Source: Zygnema cylindricum (Eukaryota > Streptophyta > Zygnematophyceae > Zygnematales > Zygnemataceae). Taken from it: 62,000 nucleotides of DNA. The translations under genes and the position numbers were made by a program. Shown here piece by piece: positions 37,002 through 49,121 of the stretch; the stretch's first letter is position 1, and every line of letters starts with the position of its first letter. Under the pieces are notes generated by a model. It saw nothing but the letters and a program-made list of their open reading frames with translations. It ran no database searches and was not told the DNA's origin. Where the stretch lies: positions 9,364 to 71,363 of the forward strand of contig JBBHKE010003189.1 in NCBI GenBank assembly GCA_037447655.1, in the 5' to 3' direction.

Positions 37002-37768
37002 GTACCTACCATCTTATAATACCCATTAGTTCTAGCCTATAGCTTAGAGTCAACATTGGCATGTGCAGGGTACAATAGGTATTTATAAGCGTAGAAGTAG
37101 AGAATTCTAACAAACTAACAAATAATCAAAAACTGCTCTAGACCAGATTTGGAACAAGGTCTATAGATATATTTGTAGAGGTAAGCCTTAACCAATAAGG
37201 CGTTAACGAAACGATAGACGAATTGGGTTTCAAAAGTATATAAACCTTGACGCAGAGGCTAGTAAACACCAGACTAACGAAGAGGAACAATTAATGCATG
37301 TACGCGAATGTGAACCGTGTAAAATATGTTTTGATCTGACGGCCGACATTGTAGCCGCCACGCGAAGTGAGCTTTTGGCGGCATTCGGAGATAGCGTCAC
37401 GCGGTACCACATGGCGCCACGTTATTTGATACTAGAGAAGATGGGAGGAGGAACCATGGCTTCGATTTGACAGGTGTCACCTTGTAGACCATGTCGTACA
37501 ATATCCATACAATACGTACATCGCCCATTATACCTTCTTGTACTATAAAGTGTTCCTATTGGACTAGGGTTTAGTAGTAGGTAGTCGTGAGTAGGCAGAC
37601 CAAGACTTAGTGATATTTAGGTACCTCTCTCTAAGAGAGCTTGTAATTATAAAGGTCATCTTTGACCAGCCATAACTTAATGCTCAGGTGAGCAAATTCA
37701 GTGATTCTTTTTGTTGCCGACTCAGGGGAGTCCAAGCTACACAGAGGTGTAGTCGGTCAAAGTCTTTT
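37002..37768 (+). repeat. Copia-N2 LTR-c, middle part
   Basis: Continues LTR-c and aligns with 30221-30987 of LTR-b. Ends in the CTTTT target of Copia-B just upstream of hairpin 3. Confidence 0.88.
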
Positions 37769-38818
37769 TGTAGAAACTAATGGTTTTATTAGTATTTTCT
37801 AGGTCTGAAAAGAAATATAGAAGTCGAGGCAGTCTATCTCTAACTTCTCTCTCCAACTCTCAAACTTGTCGCAGTCACTGAGAAATTGGAGAGGAAGCTA
37901 GAGCCATGGCTACCTTGGCTATCCTGAGGTTTACGGGAATTTTATGTTAGGGTTTATTTATTTAATTAAAAGGTATTTGCCGGCGGGGGGATTTGATTCA
38001 TGTACCTGCCGGCCGGCAGATAGGAAGTAGCCGGTAGCCTCAGCCGTTAAGTCTAGCAGTAGTGTTACATACTATATAGTTTGATATTCATTTAAATAAT
38101 TATGCGTGCGATAAACCATTTAACTGAAATGAATTACGGGATACATAGATCCAGTAAAATATAAATGTACGACTTACAGTACGGACACAAATCAGTACCG
38201 CGCATTTGTTTCGTAAATGAAACAAATACCGCGCATGTATTTATTACGGCTACGATTAAAGCCGACTTTAATCGGACGGCCGAGATTAGCGCCGAGATCG
38301 CGGAGGAAGATTTCGGCGGTTTGTGTTCATCGCCACATCGGATGACACGTGGCGAAATTCCGTTGGATTGTGGAATCTCCGGAGATTATGGCACCGAATC
38401 CGGATTTGACATGTGTCGACATTTTGGCCATGTCGTACAATGTCCGTACATAAAGTACACCGGCAGCTATACTTTTGCGTACGGAACTCAATTCTGATTG
38501 GTTCCGTACATCAGTAGATAGAGTCTGTGAGAGAGATAGGACTTAGAAAAATTAGAAGATAGGACCCTCTCTCCCAGAGAGCTTCTGTACAAAAGGTCAA
38601 CTTTGACCCTCCATAACTTACTGCTCAGGGGAGCAAATTCAGAGATTCTTTTTGCTATCGACTCAGGGGAGTCTTGCCTTCACATGGGTGAAGTTTGTCA
38701 GAGTTTTTGTCTGCCACGGTGGCAGTTATTTTTGCTTAAACACAAAGGGGTCAGGATTATCATAGAGGCTTCTTGGAAGCTGTCCACTCTGAGGGCTTAT
38801 GGAGGTCTCAGAGTTTCA
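37769..38818 (+). repeat. Copia-B 5' LTR
   Basis: TGTAGAAACTAATGG to GAGTTTCA. Contains the ABRE/G-box ACACGTGGC (38345-38353), GGTCAACTTTGACC (about 38597-38610), hairpins at 38660-38725 and a tRNA-like segment in antisense around 37985-38060. An ATG at about 38800 in the LTR is in frame with gag. Confidence 0.95.
38660..38725 (+). other. Three-hairpin array in the Copia-B leader
   Basis: GACTC-AGGG-GAGTC, CTTCAC-ATGG-GTGAAG and CTGCCA-CGG-TGGCAG. Compared with 3984-4050 the second stem has changed A-U to U-A and the third has G-C changed to C-G at its base, both keeping the pair. Confidence 0.7.
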
Positions 38819-38833
38819 GGTTATGGGCCCACC
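38819..38833 (+). other. Half-tRNA(iMet) primer-binding site of Copia-B
   Basis: GGTTATGGGCCCACC immediately after the LTR. Its centre TTATGGGC pairs with the anticodon loop CCCAUAA of initiator tRNA-Met. The ATG is also an in-frame Met codon of gag. Confidence 0.82.
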
Positions 38834-41549
38834 CTCTAGGGTACCAATCTTTAATGGAACTGGCTTCATATACTAGGAAAGTATGATGATAGGAGCTCTA
38901 TGCGAAAAAAGGATTTGGGGGATAGTGAGTGGACGATTGGGGCGTCCATCAAGTCTTGGAATTCCTCCAGGGTTTGGAGGAAGCAGATTCACCAGGAAAG
39001 AGGATTCACCTTCAACGGAGGAAACAAAGGAAGGAGAGGTGGTGGACAAAGGAAAGGAGAAGGAGGCGACCACACCAATAGCAACTGGTTTAGCATTCAT
39101 GTCACCTATTCCGAGGAACGAGGAGAATGATACTGAAACCTGGGACTTCAACAATATGGCGCCAAAGCACTTCATCCTACGCCATCTCACTCAAGGACTT
39201 GCATGTCCTCATTTGCAGGTAGAAAGGGCATCCGATCTTTGGATGGCTCTTATAGAGATGTACCGAAGTGGTACGATTCAGCAACAACAGTTGGCTGATC
39301 AGAAAGTTAAGGAGTATGTATACAAAGGGGGAAATATGTTGGATTTTTGCAATGAGCTTCCTACACTCTTCATGGAGCTACAAAGTGCGGGAAAAGATTT
39401 TAGTGAAAAAGAAAAGGTTAACTGTTTACTGATGATGTTACCTGATGAGTTCGTGAACATAGTTTACCGTGTGCAGGACTTGCCTGACTCAAGGTGGATA
39501 TGGAACTCAGTGGTAGGGATGATTCTCGTTCAAGAGAATACAATTGAGATCCGAAGGGGAGGAAAGAGTGGCCAAGCCTTGGCAACAGCGACTGATTGGA
39601 GGAATAGGGATTCCCAAAAACCGGTCGGAAACTATGGGGGTAGGGAGCAGAAAAAACAGGCCGATGAGTTCGAACCAAGGGCTCCCAAAGGACTATGTCA
39701 TTTTTGTAAGAAACCGGGGCACTATATGGCAGAGTGCACTAAGCTAACCGAGCTTCGGTTAAAGGAGGGGCAGACCGGTGGTAACCCGAGAGGAAAGAAA
39801 AAGGCCCTTGTCAAAAAGGTACTTGAGGCTGAATCCGAGGACGAGGACGATGAGCTCCTTTTGGATGAGGAGTTAGAGGCGAAAAATGAGGTCGAAATTC
39901 CACGAAGGCAGAAATGTGCTTACGGTGGATTGAAAGGTGAAGCATGCTGGATTGTAGATTCAGGTGCCTCCATGCATATGTGTAAGGATAGACACCTGTT
40001 CACTAAGATAAGAAAGATTCCCACCGTAGAGATAGAGTACGGGGATGGGAGGATAGTCACCACTACTCTTGTAGGATTGGTAGATCTAAAAGTGTTAGTA
40101 GAAGGAAAGACATCCATATTAACATTCTCCGATGTATTGTTTATTCCGGAGCTGAACAAAAATCTTATCTCTACATCAGTATTAGATGATAAGGGTTTTT
40201 TTACTAGCACTAGGGAAGGAGTCTTTACTGGTAGTTTTGAGGATGATGTCTATTTCATTGCTGAGAAAGGTAGCCATGGGATGTTTAGGCTGATCTTAAG
40301 TAATGAAAAGAAGAAACTTTACTATGCTGGTGTTCATGATATTATGATGTGGCATAAGAGGCTTGGGCATGTCAATCTTGATAAGTTAAGAGAGATGAAA
40401 AAGATGGGAGTGGTGGAAGGGATTCAGTTCAGTGAGAGTGATGATATAAGTGATTGTAGTGGATGTGCTCAAGGTAAAGCACACAGATTACCCTTTCCTA
40501 AGTCAGCCACCTATAAGGGAGAAAAAATTCTAGATCTAGTACACACAGATATTTGGGGACCGGCTAAAGTGCCCTCTCCGGGGGGGAAGAGATTTATGAT
40601 GACTATAACTGATGATTGGTCTCGGTATTCCCAGGTATATTTTTTGAAAAACAAGTCCGAAGCTGAGGATTGTTTTAGACAATATAAAGCATGGAGCGAA
40701 AAACTTCATGAAACTCCAATCAAGAGAGTAAGGAGTGACAATGGTGGAGAGTATACTTCTAACCAGTTTGAGGATTTTCTGAGGGAAGATGGGGTTCAAC
40801 ACCAAAAGACAGTTCCAGAAAATCCTGAACAGAATGGGGTAGCTGAAAGGTTAAATAGAACACTAAGTGATAGTGCTAGAAGTATGTTGTCAGATAAAAA
40901 GATAGGGAAAAGGTTTTGGGCAGAAGCAATGAACTGTGCTAATTACCTCAAGAATAGAGTTCTTACTTCAGCTATAAAAGATCAAACACCTTATGAGAGA
41001 TGGACAGGCAGGAAACCAGACATATCTCACTTAAAGGTTTTCGGCAGTCAAGTGTTCAGTCTAGATACTGATCGGTCCAATTGGAAGCTAGATCCTAAAG
41101 GAAAACCAGAATACTTATTAGGATATGATGAAGATGTTAAAGGATATAGAGTTTATGATCTAAAAAGGGAAGATATAATCTTAGTAAAGCATCTAGTAGT
41201 TATGGATGAAGGAAAGTCTGTAGATCCTTTCAAATGTACGAAGTCAGTAAAAATCAGATTTGAGTCAGAAAATTCCGATGACTTTGAGCTTCCTAACTAT
41301 CCAGGTTTTAGAGAAGATGACAATCTTGCAGGAACAAATCAGACTGAAAAGGACTCGGCTGTGGAAACTCCAGTGACAACTCTACTCGAAGCGGAAGACG
41401 TGTGGAAATTGATTCGGAATCAAAGGATAGGGGAGAAGCCGAGTTTGTTCGAAAGAATCCACGAAAACCATCTATTCTGGCCTCAGATTTTGAAGGGGGG
41501 AGGAGAAGTAGCAAAAGACTGCAAGAAAAATAGGTTAATAACAAGGTAA
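38824..41549 (+). pseudogene. Copia-B gag-protease-integrase
   Basis: From the primer-site ATG (MGPPSRVPIFNGTGF) the frame meets one TAG at about 38875. From 38883 it is open for 888 codons. Residues are counted from 38883. Gag covers about 1-270. A CCHC knuckle CHFCKKPGHYMAEC is at about 272. The protease site WIVDSGASMHMC is at about 358. Integrase: HHCC finger (HKRLGH...CSGCAQ) at about 498-540, Asp in LVHTDIWGP at about 554, Asp in RSDNGGEY at about 616, Glu in NGVAERLNRTL at about 654. A single frame slip near 41397 sends the end of the polyprotein out of frame. Neighbour: RT-RNase H follows at 41560. Confidence 0.95.
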
Positions 41550-41559
41550 CTAAACTATC

Positions 41560-43156
41560 TCATCAAGATGAACCTCAAACTTATGGAGAGGCGATGAATT
41601 GTCCAGAAAGAAATCGGTGGAAGACAGCCATTAATGAAGAGATGGCCTCAATTATGGCAGCCGATACTTGGGAGCTGGTGGATTGTCCACCTAACCGAAA
41701 ACCAATCGGTTGTAAGTGGGTTTTCAAACTAAAACTGAACCCAGATAACACAATCGAGCGCTACAAGGCCAGATTAGTGGCAAAGGGATTTACACAAAAG
41801 GAAGGAATTGACTACGAGGAAACCTTTGCCCCGGTGGTCAGATTTCCCTCCGTCCGCATACTTCTCAGTTTAGCAGCGGCGGAAGACATGGAAGTGCACC
41901 AGATGGACATCAAAACAACCTTTTTGCATGGAGAATTGGAAGAGGAGATCTTCATGCGACAACCCGAAGGGTTTGTGGAAGAAGGAGAGGAGAGTAAGGT
42001 ATGCCGGCTGATTAAATCTCTTTATGGTTTGAAACAGGCGCCTCGACAGTGGAATAAGAAGCTTGATGAGTTTCTTACCGGTCTAGGATATATTCGGATC
42101 AGCTCAGATCACTCAATCTATGTTTTCGAAGATGAGGAAGGTTTTATATTTATTGCAATTTATGTTGATGATTTGCTTGTTTTAAGTAAATCAATGGAAA
42201 AAATTAATAAACTGAAAACCGATCTTAAGGGGAGATTTGAAATGAAGGATATGGGGGAAGCAAAATATATTTTGGGAATTCAAGTAGAGAGAGACCGGAA
42301 AAGGAAAATTATAAGATTGACTCAAAAGGAAGCAATAGGGAACATGCTTGAAAATTTTCAAATGGATAAAGCTAATAGTTGTACAACTCCAATGGAGTTA
42401 AAGAAGGGAAGTGAGGGGAGTGAGGAAGAAGGAGTCATAGTCTTAGACGAGGAATTATCTCTTAGAGAACAGAAGTTCATGCAGACTATTCCTTACAGAC
42501 AAGTAGTGGGAAGTCTAATCTATTTTATGAATTGTACCCGGCCGGATTTAGCTGCAGCTGTAGGAGTGCTGAGTAGAAGTCTAAATGGTCCCACTAAGAA
42601 GGATTGGGAGGCAGCTAAGAGAGTCCTTAGATACTTGGTAGGAACTAGAGATCTATGGTTGCATTTGGGTGGGGAGAATACTGACATCACTACTTGGAGT
42701 GATGCCAGTTATGGTGATGCTCCGATGAGGAGATGTACTTCTGGATATGTACTATATGTGGGTGATGGGGCTTGCTGTTGGAGTAGCAAACAGCAAAAGG
42801 TTATTGCTCAGTCCACCATGGAGGCTGAGTATATGGCCTCTTGCTCTGCTGTAAAAGAATTGATGTGGGTCAAGTCTTTGCTTGGTGAGCTTGGTCACCT
42901 TAAGAGTGGTGTGCAGAAAATATTTTGTGATAATCAGGCAGCAATCGCTATTTCTGCCAATCCTAAACACCATTTTAAAGCCAAACACATGGACATCAGA
43001 CTCAGCTTTGTTAGAGAGAAAGTAGAAAACAAAATAATCAGTTTAGAGTACAGACCAGATAGTGAGATGGTAGCAGATATGATGACCAAACCTGTGCCTT
43101 CCCCTAAGCTAATTTTTTGCAGGGAGAAGTGTGGTCTGAAATTAAAGATTGACTAG
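41560..43156 (+). pseudogene. Copia-B reverse transcriptase and RNase H
   Basis: Open for 520 codons from 41594. RT motifs: YKARLVAKGFTQKEGIDYEE, MDIKTTFLHGELEEEIFM, SLYGLKQAPRQWNKKLDEF, IAIYVDDLLVLSKS (intact YVDD). RNase H: WSDASYGDAPMRRCTSGYV, STMEAEYMASCSAVKELMW (catalytic Glu), CDNQAAIAIS, KHMDIRLSFVREKV. All catalytic residues are present. In the living element this would be part of the same polyprotein as the upstream frame; here it is detached by the frame slip and TAG upstream. It synthesises cDNA from element RNA inside the virus-like particle. Confidence 0.95.
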
Positions 43157-43169
43157 AAAATAAGGGGAG
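43156..43169 (+). other. Copia-B polypurine tract
   Basis: GAAAATAAGGGGAG directly before the 3' LTR. The same tract precedes the 3' LTRs of Copia-N2. Confidence 0.85.
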
Positions 43170-44219
43170 TGTAGAAACTAATGGTTTTATTAGTATTTTC
43201 TAGGTCTGAAAAGAAATATAGAAGTCGAGGCAGTCTATCTCTAACTTTTCTCTCCAACTCTCAAACTTGTCGCAGTCACTGAGAAATTGGAGAGGAAGCT
43301 AGAGCCATGGCTACCTTGGCTATCCTGAGGTTTACGGGAATTTCATGTTAGGGTTTATTTATTTAATTAAAAGGTATTTTCCGGCGGGAGGATTTGATCC
43401 ATGTACCTGCCGGCCGGCAGATAGGAAGTAGCCGGTAGCCTCAGCCGTTAAGTCTAGCAGTAGTGTTACATACTATATAGTTTGATATTCATTTAAATAA
43501 TTATGCGTGCGATAAACCATTTTACTGAAATGAATTACGGGATACATAGATCCATTAAAATATAAATGTACGTTTTACAGTACGGACACAAATCAGTACC
43601 GCGCATTTGTTTCGTAAATGAAACAAATACCGCGCATGTATTTATTACGGCTACGATTAAAGTCGACTTTAATTGGACGGCCGAGATTAGCGCCGAGATC
43701 GCGGAGGAAGATTTCGGCGGTTTGTGTTCATCGCCACATCGGATGACACGTGGCGAAATTCCGTTGGATTGTGGAATCTCCGGAGATTATGGCACCGAAT
43801 CCGGATTTGACATGTGTCGACATTTTGGCCATGTCGTACAATGTCCGTACATAAAGTACACCGGCAGCTGTACTTTTGCGTACGGAACTCAATTCTGATT
43901 GGTTCCGTACATCAGTAGATAGAGTCTGTGAGAGAGATAGGACTTAGAAAAATTAGAAGATAGGACCCTCTCTCCCAGAGAGCTTCTGTACAAAAGGTCA
44001 ACTTTGACCCTCCATAACTTACTGCTCATGGGAGCAAATTCAGAGATTCTTTTTGCTATCGACTCAGGGGAGTCTTGCCTTCACAGGGGTGAAGTTTGTC
44101 AGAGTTTTTGTCTGCCAGGGTGGCAGTTATTTTTGCTTAAACACAAAGGGGTCACGATTATCCTAGAGGCTTCTTGGAAGCTGTCCACTCTGAGGACTTA
44201 AGGAGGTCTCAGAGTTACA
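43170..44219 (+). repeat. Copia-B 3' LTR
   Basis: 1,050 bp, same length as the 5' LTR, TGTAGAAACTAATGG to GAGTTACA. Confidence 0.95.
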
Positions 44220-44478
44220 CTTTTCGTGCCAGAGTGGCACTTATTCAGTGGGAAAGTCAAAGTGGGGAAAATTGTCCAAAACACATATTCAAGCTTTGCA
44301 TTCTGTGGTGGAACTGAGCACACGGAAGGTCTTCTCCTCACAGTGGTGAAGGTGTATTGGGATTCTAATTGTGAATGGATCATTCATTTGGGGTTTATAT
44401 CAACTTGGGGTCGGCACTATCTAGATTAGCTTCTTTTGGATCTGCGATTCCGTGGGCAATGGAGCCCATAGAATTTCA
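44220..44478 (+). repeat. Copia-N2 LTR-c, last part
   Basis: Resumes with CTTTTCGTGCCAGAGTGGCAC and ends CATAGAATTTCA. The next bases, GACAA, are the right copy of the Copia-N2 target duplication. Confidence 0.88.
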
Positions 44479-45381
44479 GACAACATATTTATGGTGACGG
44501 CCTTTAAGACAGGGGACTTTCAAAAAAATGGTCTGATTCCTAAGAACCTACTCTTAACTACTCTAGACCAATCAAAACATCGTACGCTAAATTATATACA
44601 TACAAATTATGGTAGCCGCTATACTTTATGTACGGAAATATTCGGCACCACTTTTGGTCTGCCACGTGGCATACAAGTCTTTGTCATTCTGTCTTTTTCT
44701 TCTTTGACATCCTAAAGGATGATGCCACGTGTGATTTTCCTCTTTATTCGCAAAGTAAAGTCAAATATTGTTTCCGGCATTTCAGCACTTACGCGTGCCG
44801 TCCGTTGGTGATTCGGTAATCATCATCGGTATTTTGTTCTTGACAGCCAACCAAAAAAATATCGACTGTTGAAATTCTTTAATGTGTTGACTGTTTGAAG
44901 TTCAACGATCTTCGTCCCATGTTGACCGTTGAAAATCGCGGCTCCTATGCGAGCGTCAATTACGGATGACATTTAATTTTGTCCGTTCAAATTAAATGTC
45001 GTTTCATTTATTTCGTGCGGTACCGTATTTTGTGTTGTACTGTCCTTCCCATGTTTGTTTTGTTTCGTTAGCCGTTAAATGACTTATGTCGTTGCGTCAC
45101 CTTTTAAATATTTATCAAATATATCACATGCATCGAATCTTCAAGACCTTATGGATAAGGCGGACGGCTAGTTTATACGAGAGTCATCCAAGAGGTCACA
45201 TTATCATTTCCTGTCCCTGTAAGATATATCTTTTGCATAAACTATATCTTCTACCTTTCTTCTCAACTGCGTGATGTAGCCATGGGTGCCTGCAAGTTGT
45301 GGGTGCCTACGACAAGTATGAGACAATTAAATAACCATGGATTGACTAAAGAGATAGATTGTAAAATAACCTTTTTCAACA
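44479..45381 (-). repeat. Copia-A 5' LTR, second part
   Basis: Co-linear with 19783-20687. Contains a G-box (GCCACGTGTG near 44724) and ends TTTTTCAACA. Together with 29322-29540 it gives a complete LTR. Confidence 0.9.
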
Positions 45382-46251
45382 TATAACTTCATGTTGTCGA
45401 CATGTACATCAGCGCAAACCAAAAAAATTGGGTTTGTGTATCGGGTCAAAACTTATCGTGAAAAAAGCGATGGCGATAGTTATTGGTTATCGAACGCTGA
45501 GGAGTCTTGGTACATCGCTCTGGAACTAACAATTTTTTCATCTTCGGTAAAGTATAAAATATATAATATACTATATCGTAACACTTTATTTGTGGTGCCC
45601 ATCCGCACATGTTTGGATTGACCGCATCACATTTGGTCCACACTACATTTAATTTTGTGGATATGGTGTTCCTAATTACTTATTCTAAATTTTAGACTAA
45701 TGTTTTGTATCGCTGTAGGCGGCTGTATGGTCCGCTGGTTTTGAAGTCAGAAATAAACATCGCCATTTTAATGAATCTTATACTGCAAAGAGAATCGACA
45801 GTCTCGTCAATTTGTCAATTACGTGTTGAACATCGTATCAATGTATATCGGGAGAATGTGTACTCCACCACATATGTTTTTGAAACTTTCAACGACGATC
45901 TATAAATTTACATTTTCTATTTTGAAGTTGGGAATTGCTTATCGCATAGACAATTTTTGCTGCGCGCAGGTAGTTGTCAAAAATTGTAGATTTGAAGTAC
46001 AGTATAGTACAAGTTACGTACCTTTGAGTTCAGATTTGACAGTCAATCCACCGAACAACTTTGACTAGTGAAATATTGTAACGACGGTTAAAAAAGTGTC
46101 GCGCTTGCGAACGTCGACCGTCGTATAAAAAAAACCAATTCACACGGCCGACGCAGGTTTATGATAACAAAACTGCCGCAACCACATATAAATAAAATGG
46201 TTGCGCGCTTAGGTAATTTCTCACTTCACTTAAGCTCCACTATGAGAGCAT
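45382..46251. other. Spacer without recognisable genes
   Basis: Short chance frames only. 45470-45590 is a diverged copy of 36040-36160. No LTR, TIR or RNA gene seen in the rest. Confidence 0.45.
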
Positions 46252-47312
46252 TGTAACTCTGAGACCTCCATAGGTCGACCTCCATAAGTCTTCAGAGTAG
46301 GCAGCTCACACTAAGCCTCTAAGATATCTCTGACCCCTTTGTGTTTCAGCAAGAATAACTGCCACCTTGGCAGACAAAAACAATCACCACCTTAACCCAT
46401 GTGAAGGCAAGACTCCTCTGAATCTATAGCAAAAAGAATCTCTAAATTTGCTCCCTTGAGCAGTAAGCTATGGTGGGTCAAAGTTGACCTTTTTGTATAG
46501 AAGCTTTCTGGGAGAGAGGGTCCTATCTACCAAATTTTCTAAGTCTTATCTCTCTCTAAAACTCTATCTACTGACGTACAGCACCAATCATATTACTATG
46601 TCGTACAGAAAGGTACAATTGTAGGTGTACTTTCTATACAAACATTGTACGACATGGCCAAAAAGTCGACACATGTCATATCCGGATTCGCTCACGTAAT
46701 CTACGGAGTTGTTGCGATCCAATGTCATTGCGCCACGTGTCATCCTATATGGGGATGGCCGCAAACCGCCGAAATCCTCTTCCGCGATCTCGGCATCTTT
46801 TCGCACCATTCGATCGAAAGCAGATTTCGATCGTAGCCGTCATAAATACTTACACGGTATTTGTTTCGCAATTGAAACATAATGCGCGGTATCTGTTTCT
46901 TTTCCGTACCGTACTCAGTACTTTTCATAACTGAGTATATGCATTCCGTATATAGTCGTCGTTAAATGAATTCGTCCACATGTAACTGTTTAGATAATTA
47001 TCAAACCCTATATCACTCAACACTAGCTTTAGACTAAACGGATAAAGATACCGGCTATCGAAAACCGCGACGGACGATAGGTAACACGATCAAGTCCTAG
47101 GTCTGTCAGGGCCGTTTTTGGTAAATCAACCCATCTACTGCTTGTCTTCCTCTAGATAGCATAGGCAGCCATGGCTTTAACTCCTCCAACTTTGAGTGAC
47201 TACGAAAAGTGTGGGAGTTGAAGTGAGGAGTTAGAGGCATACTCCCTCGGCTTCTTTTATGCAATTTATTTTTGACCTTGAAAATACTAAAAAGAAACAT
47301 TAATTTCTACAC
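46252..47312 (-). repeat. Copia-C 3' LTR
   Basis: 1,061 bp, plus-strand ends TGTAACTCTGAGACC and TTAATTTCTACA. Contains GCCACGTGTCATCC (G-box, near 46733) and the hairpin CTGCCAAGGTGGCAG in antisense. Closest to the solo LTR at 54156-55188. Confidence 0.92.
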
Positions 47313-47324
47313 TCCCCTTATTTT

Positions 47325-49121
47325 CTAGTCACCTTTTAATTTCAGACCACACTTCTCCCTGCAGAAAATTAGCTTAGGGGAAGGCACAAGTTTGGTCATC
47401 ATATTTGCTACCATTTCAATATCTGGTCTATATTCTATACGGGTTATTATGTCTTCTACCTTTTCTCTAACGAAGCTAAGTCTAATGTCCATATGTTTTG
47501 CTTTAAAATGGTGGTTAAGATTGGCAAAAATGGCAATAGCTGCCTGATTGTCACAAAATACTTTCTGAACACTACTCTTAAGATGACCAAGTTCACCAAG
47601 CAAGGACTTGACCCACATTAATTCTTTTACAGCAGAGCAAAAGGCCATGTACTCAACCTCCATGGTGGATTGAGCAATGACCTTTTGCTGCTTGCTGCTC
47701 CAGCAGCAAGCCACATCACCCACATACAATACATACCTAGACGTGCATCTTCTCATAGGAGCATCCCCATAGCTGGCATCACTCCAACTGGTGATGTCAC
47801 TATTGTTCCCACCCAAATGCAACCATAAATTTCTAGTCCATATGAGATATCTAAGGACTCTTTTAGCTGCCTCCCAATCTTTCTTAGTTGGAGCATTCAG
47901 ACTCCTACTTAGTACTCCAACAGTTGCGGCTATGTCCGGACGGGTACAATTCATAAAATATATTAGGCTGCCCACTACTAGTCTATAAGGGGTGGTCAGC
48001 ATAAATCTTTTCTCTTTTGGGCCTACCTCATCATCCAAGATTATAACTCCATCTTCCACACTCACCTCTCTTCCCTTCTTTAGTTCCATATGAGTGGTAC
48101 AACTATTAGCCTTGTTCATTTGGAATTTTTTTAACATGTTTCCAATGGCCTCCTTTTGAGTTAATCTTATTATCTTTCCATGTGTGTCTCTCTCTACCTG
48201 AATTCCCAAAATATATCTTGCTTCTCCCATATCCTTCATCTCAAATCTTCCTTTTAGATCATTCTTCAACTTATTTATTTTATCCATGGATTTACTTAAA
48301 ATAAGCAAATCATCAACAAAAATTGCAATAAAAATAATTCCTTCCTCATCTTCAAACAAATAAATTGATTGATTTGAGCTGATTCGAATATATCCCAAAC
48401 CTGTAAGGAACTCATCGAGCTTCTTTTTCTATTGCCGGGGAGCCTGTTTCAGCCCATACAAAGATTTGATTTAACGACATACCTTGCTCTCCTTCCCTTG
48501 CTCTACAAATCCATCGAGTTGTCGCATAAAAATCTCCTCTTCTAACTCTCCATGTAGGAAGGCCGACTTGATGTCCATCTGATGCACTTCCATGTCTTTT
48601 GCTGCCGCCATACTGAGAAGTATCCGAACAGAGGGAAATTTGACGACCGGAGCAAAAGTTTCCTCATAGTCAATTCCCTCTTTCTAGGTAAATCTCTTCG
48701 CCACTAACCAAGCTTTGTAGCGCTCAATGGTGTTATCCGGGTTGAGTTTCAGTTTAAATACCCACTTACACGCGATCGGCTTCCTATCAAGGGGAGAGCC
48801 CATCAATTCCCACGAATTGGCTGCCATAATCGAAGCCATCTCCTCATTAATAGGTGTCTTCCACCGGTTCCTCTCAGGACATTTCATCGCCTCACCATAA
48901 ATCTGGGGTTCATCGGGATGAGACAGTTTGGTTACCTTCTTGTTAACTTGTTTCTCTTGCAGTCTTTTGTTGCTTCTCCTTCCACCCTCAAACTCTGATG
49001 CCAGAATGGATGGTTCTCGTGGATTCTTTCGAATAGTTTCGACTTCTCCCCTATTCTTTGATTCCGGGTCTATTTCTACCACGTCGTCCGCTTCGGTTAG
49101 AGTTGGCACTAGGGGTTCCAC
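47325..49121 (-). pseudogene. Copia-C reverse transcriptase and RNase H
   Basis: 47325-48398 is open for 357 codons: IAIFVDDLLILSKS, KFQMNKANSC, YRLVVGSLIYFMNCTRPD, WSDASYGDAPMRRCTSRYV, STMEVEYMAFCSA, CDNQAAIAIFA, KHMDIRLSFVREKV. 48684-49121 holds the RT start (NRWKTPINEEMASIMAANSW, WVFKLKLNPDNTIERY) and the INT-RT linker. Between them a stop near 48473 and a shift near 48680 interrupt the fingers/palm. The catalytic VDD is intact. Confidence 0.93.

Larger units (their letters stand above)
37769..44219 (+). mobile_element. Copia-B: nearly intact autonomous Ty1-copia element
   Basis: 6,451 bp with 1,050-bp LTRs at both ends, perfect target duplication CTTTT (37764-37768 and 44220-44224), half-tRNA primer site, gag-PR-INT-RT-RH in copia order, and a purine tract. 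I count roughly two dozen differences between the LTRs (about 98% identity), so the insertion is recent relative to its neighbours. Three coding lesions are visible: a stop at about 38875, a frame slip near 41397 and a TAG at about 41531. Confidence 0.97.
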
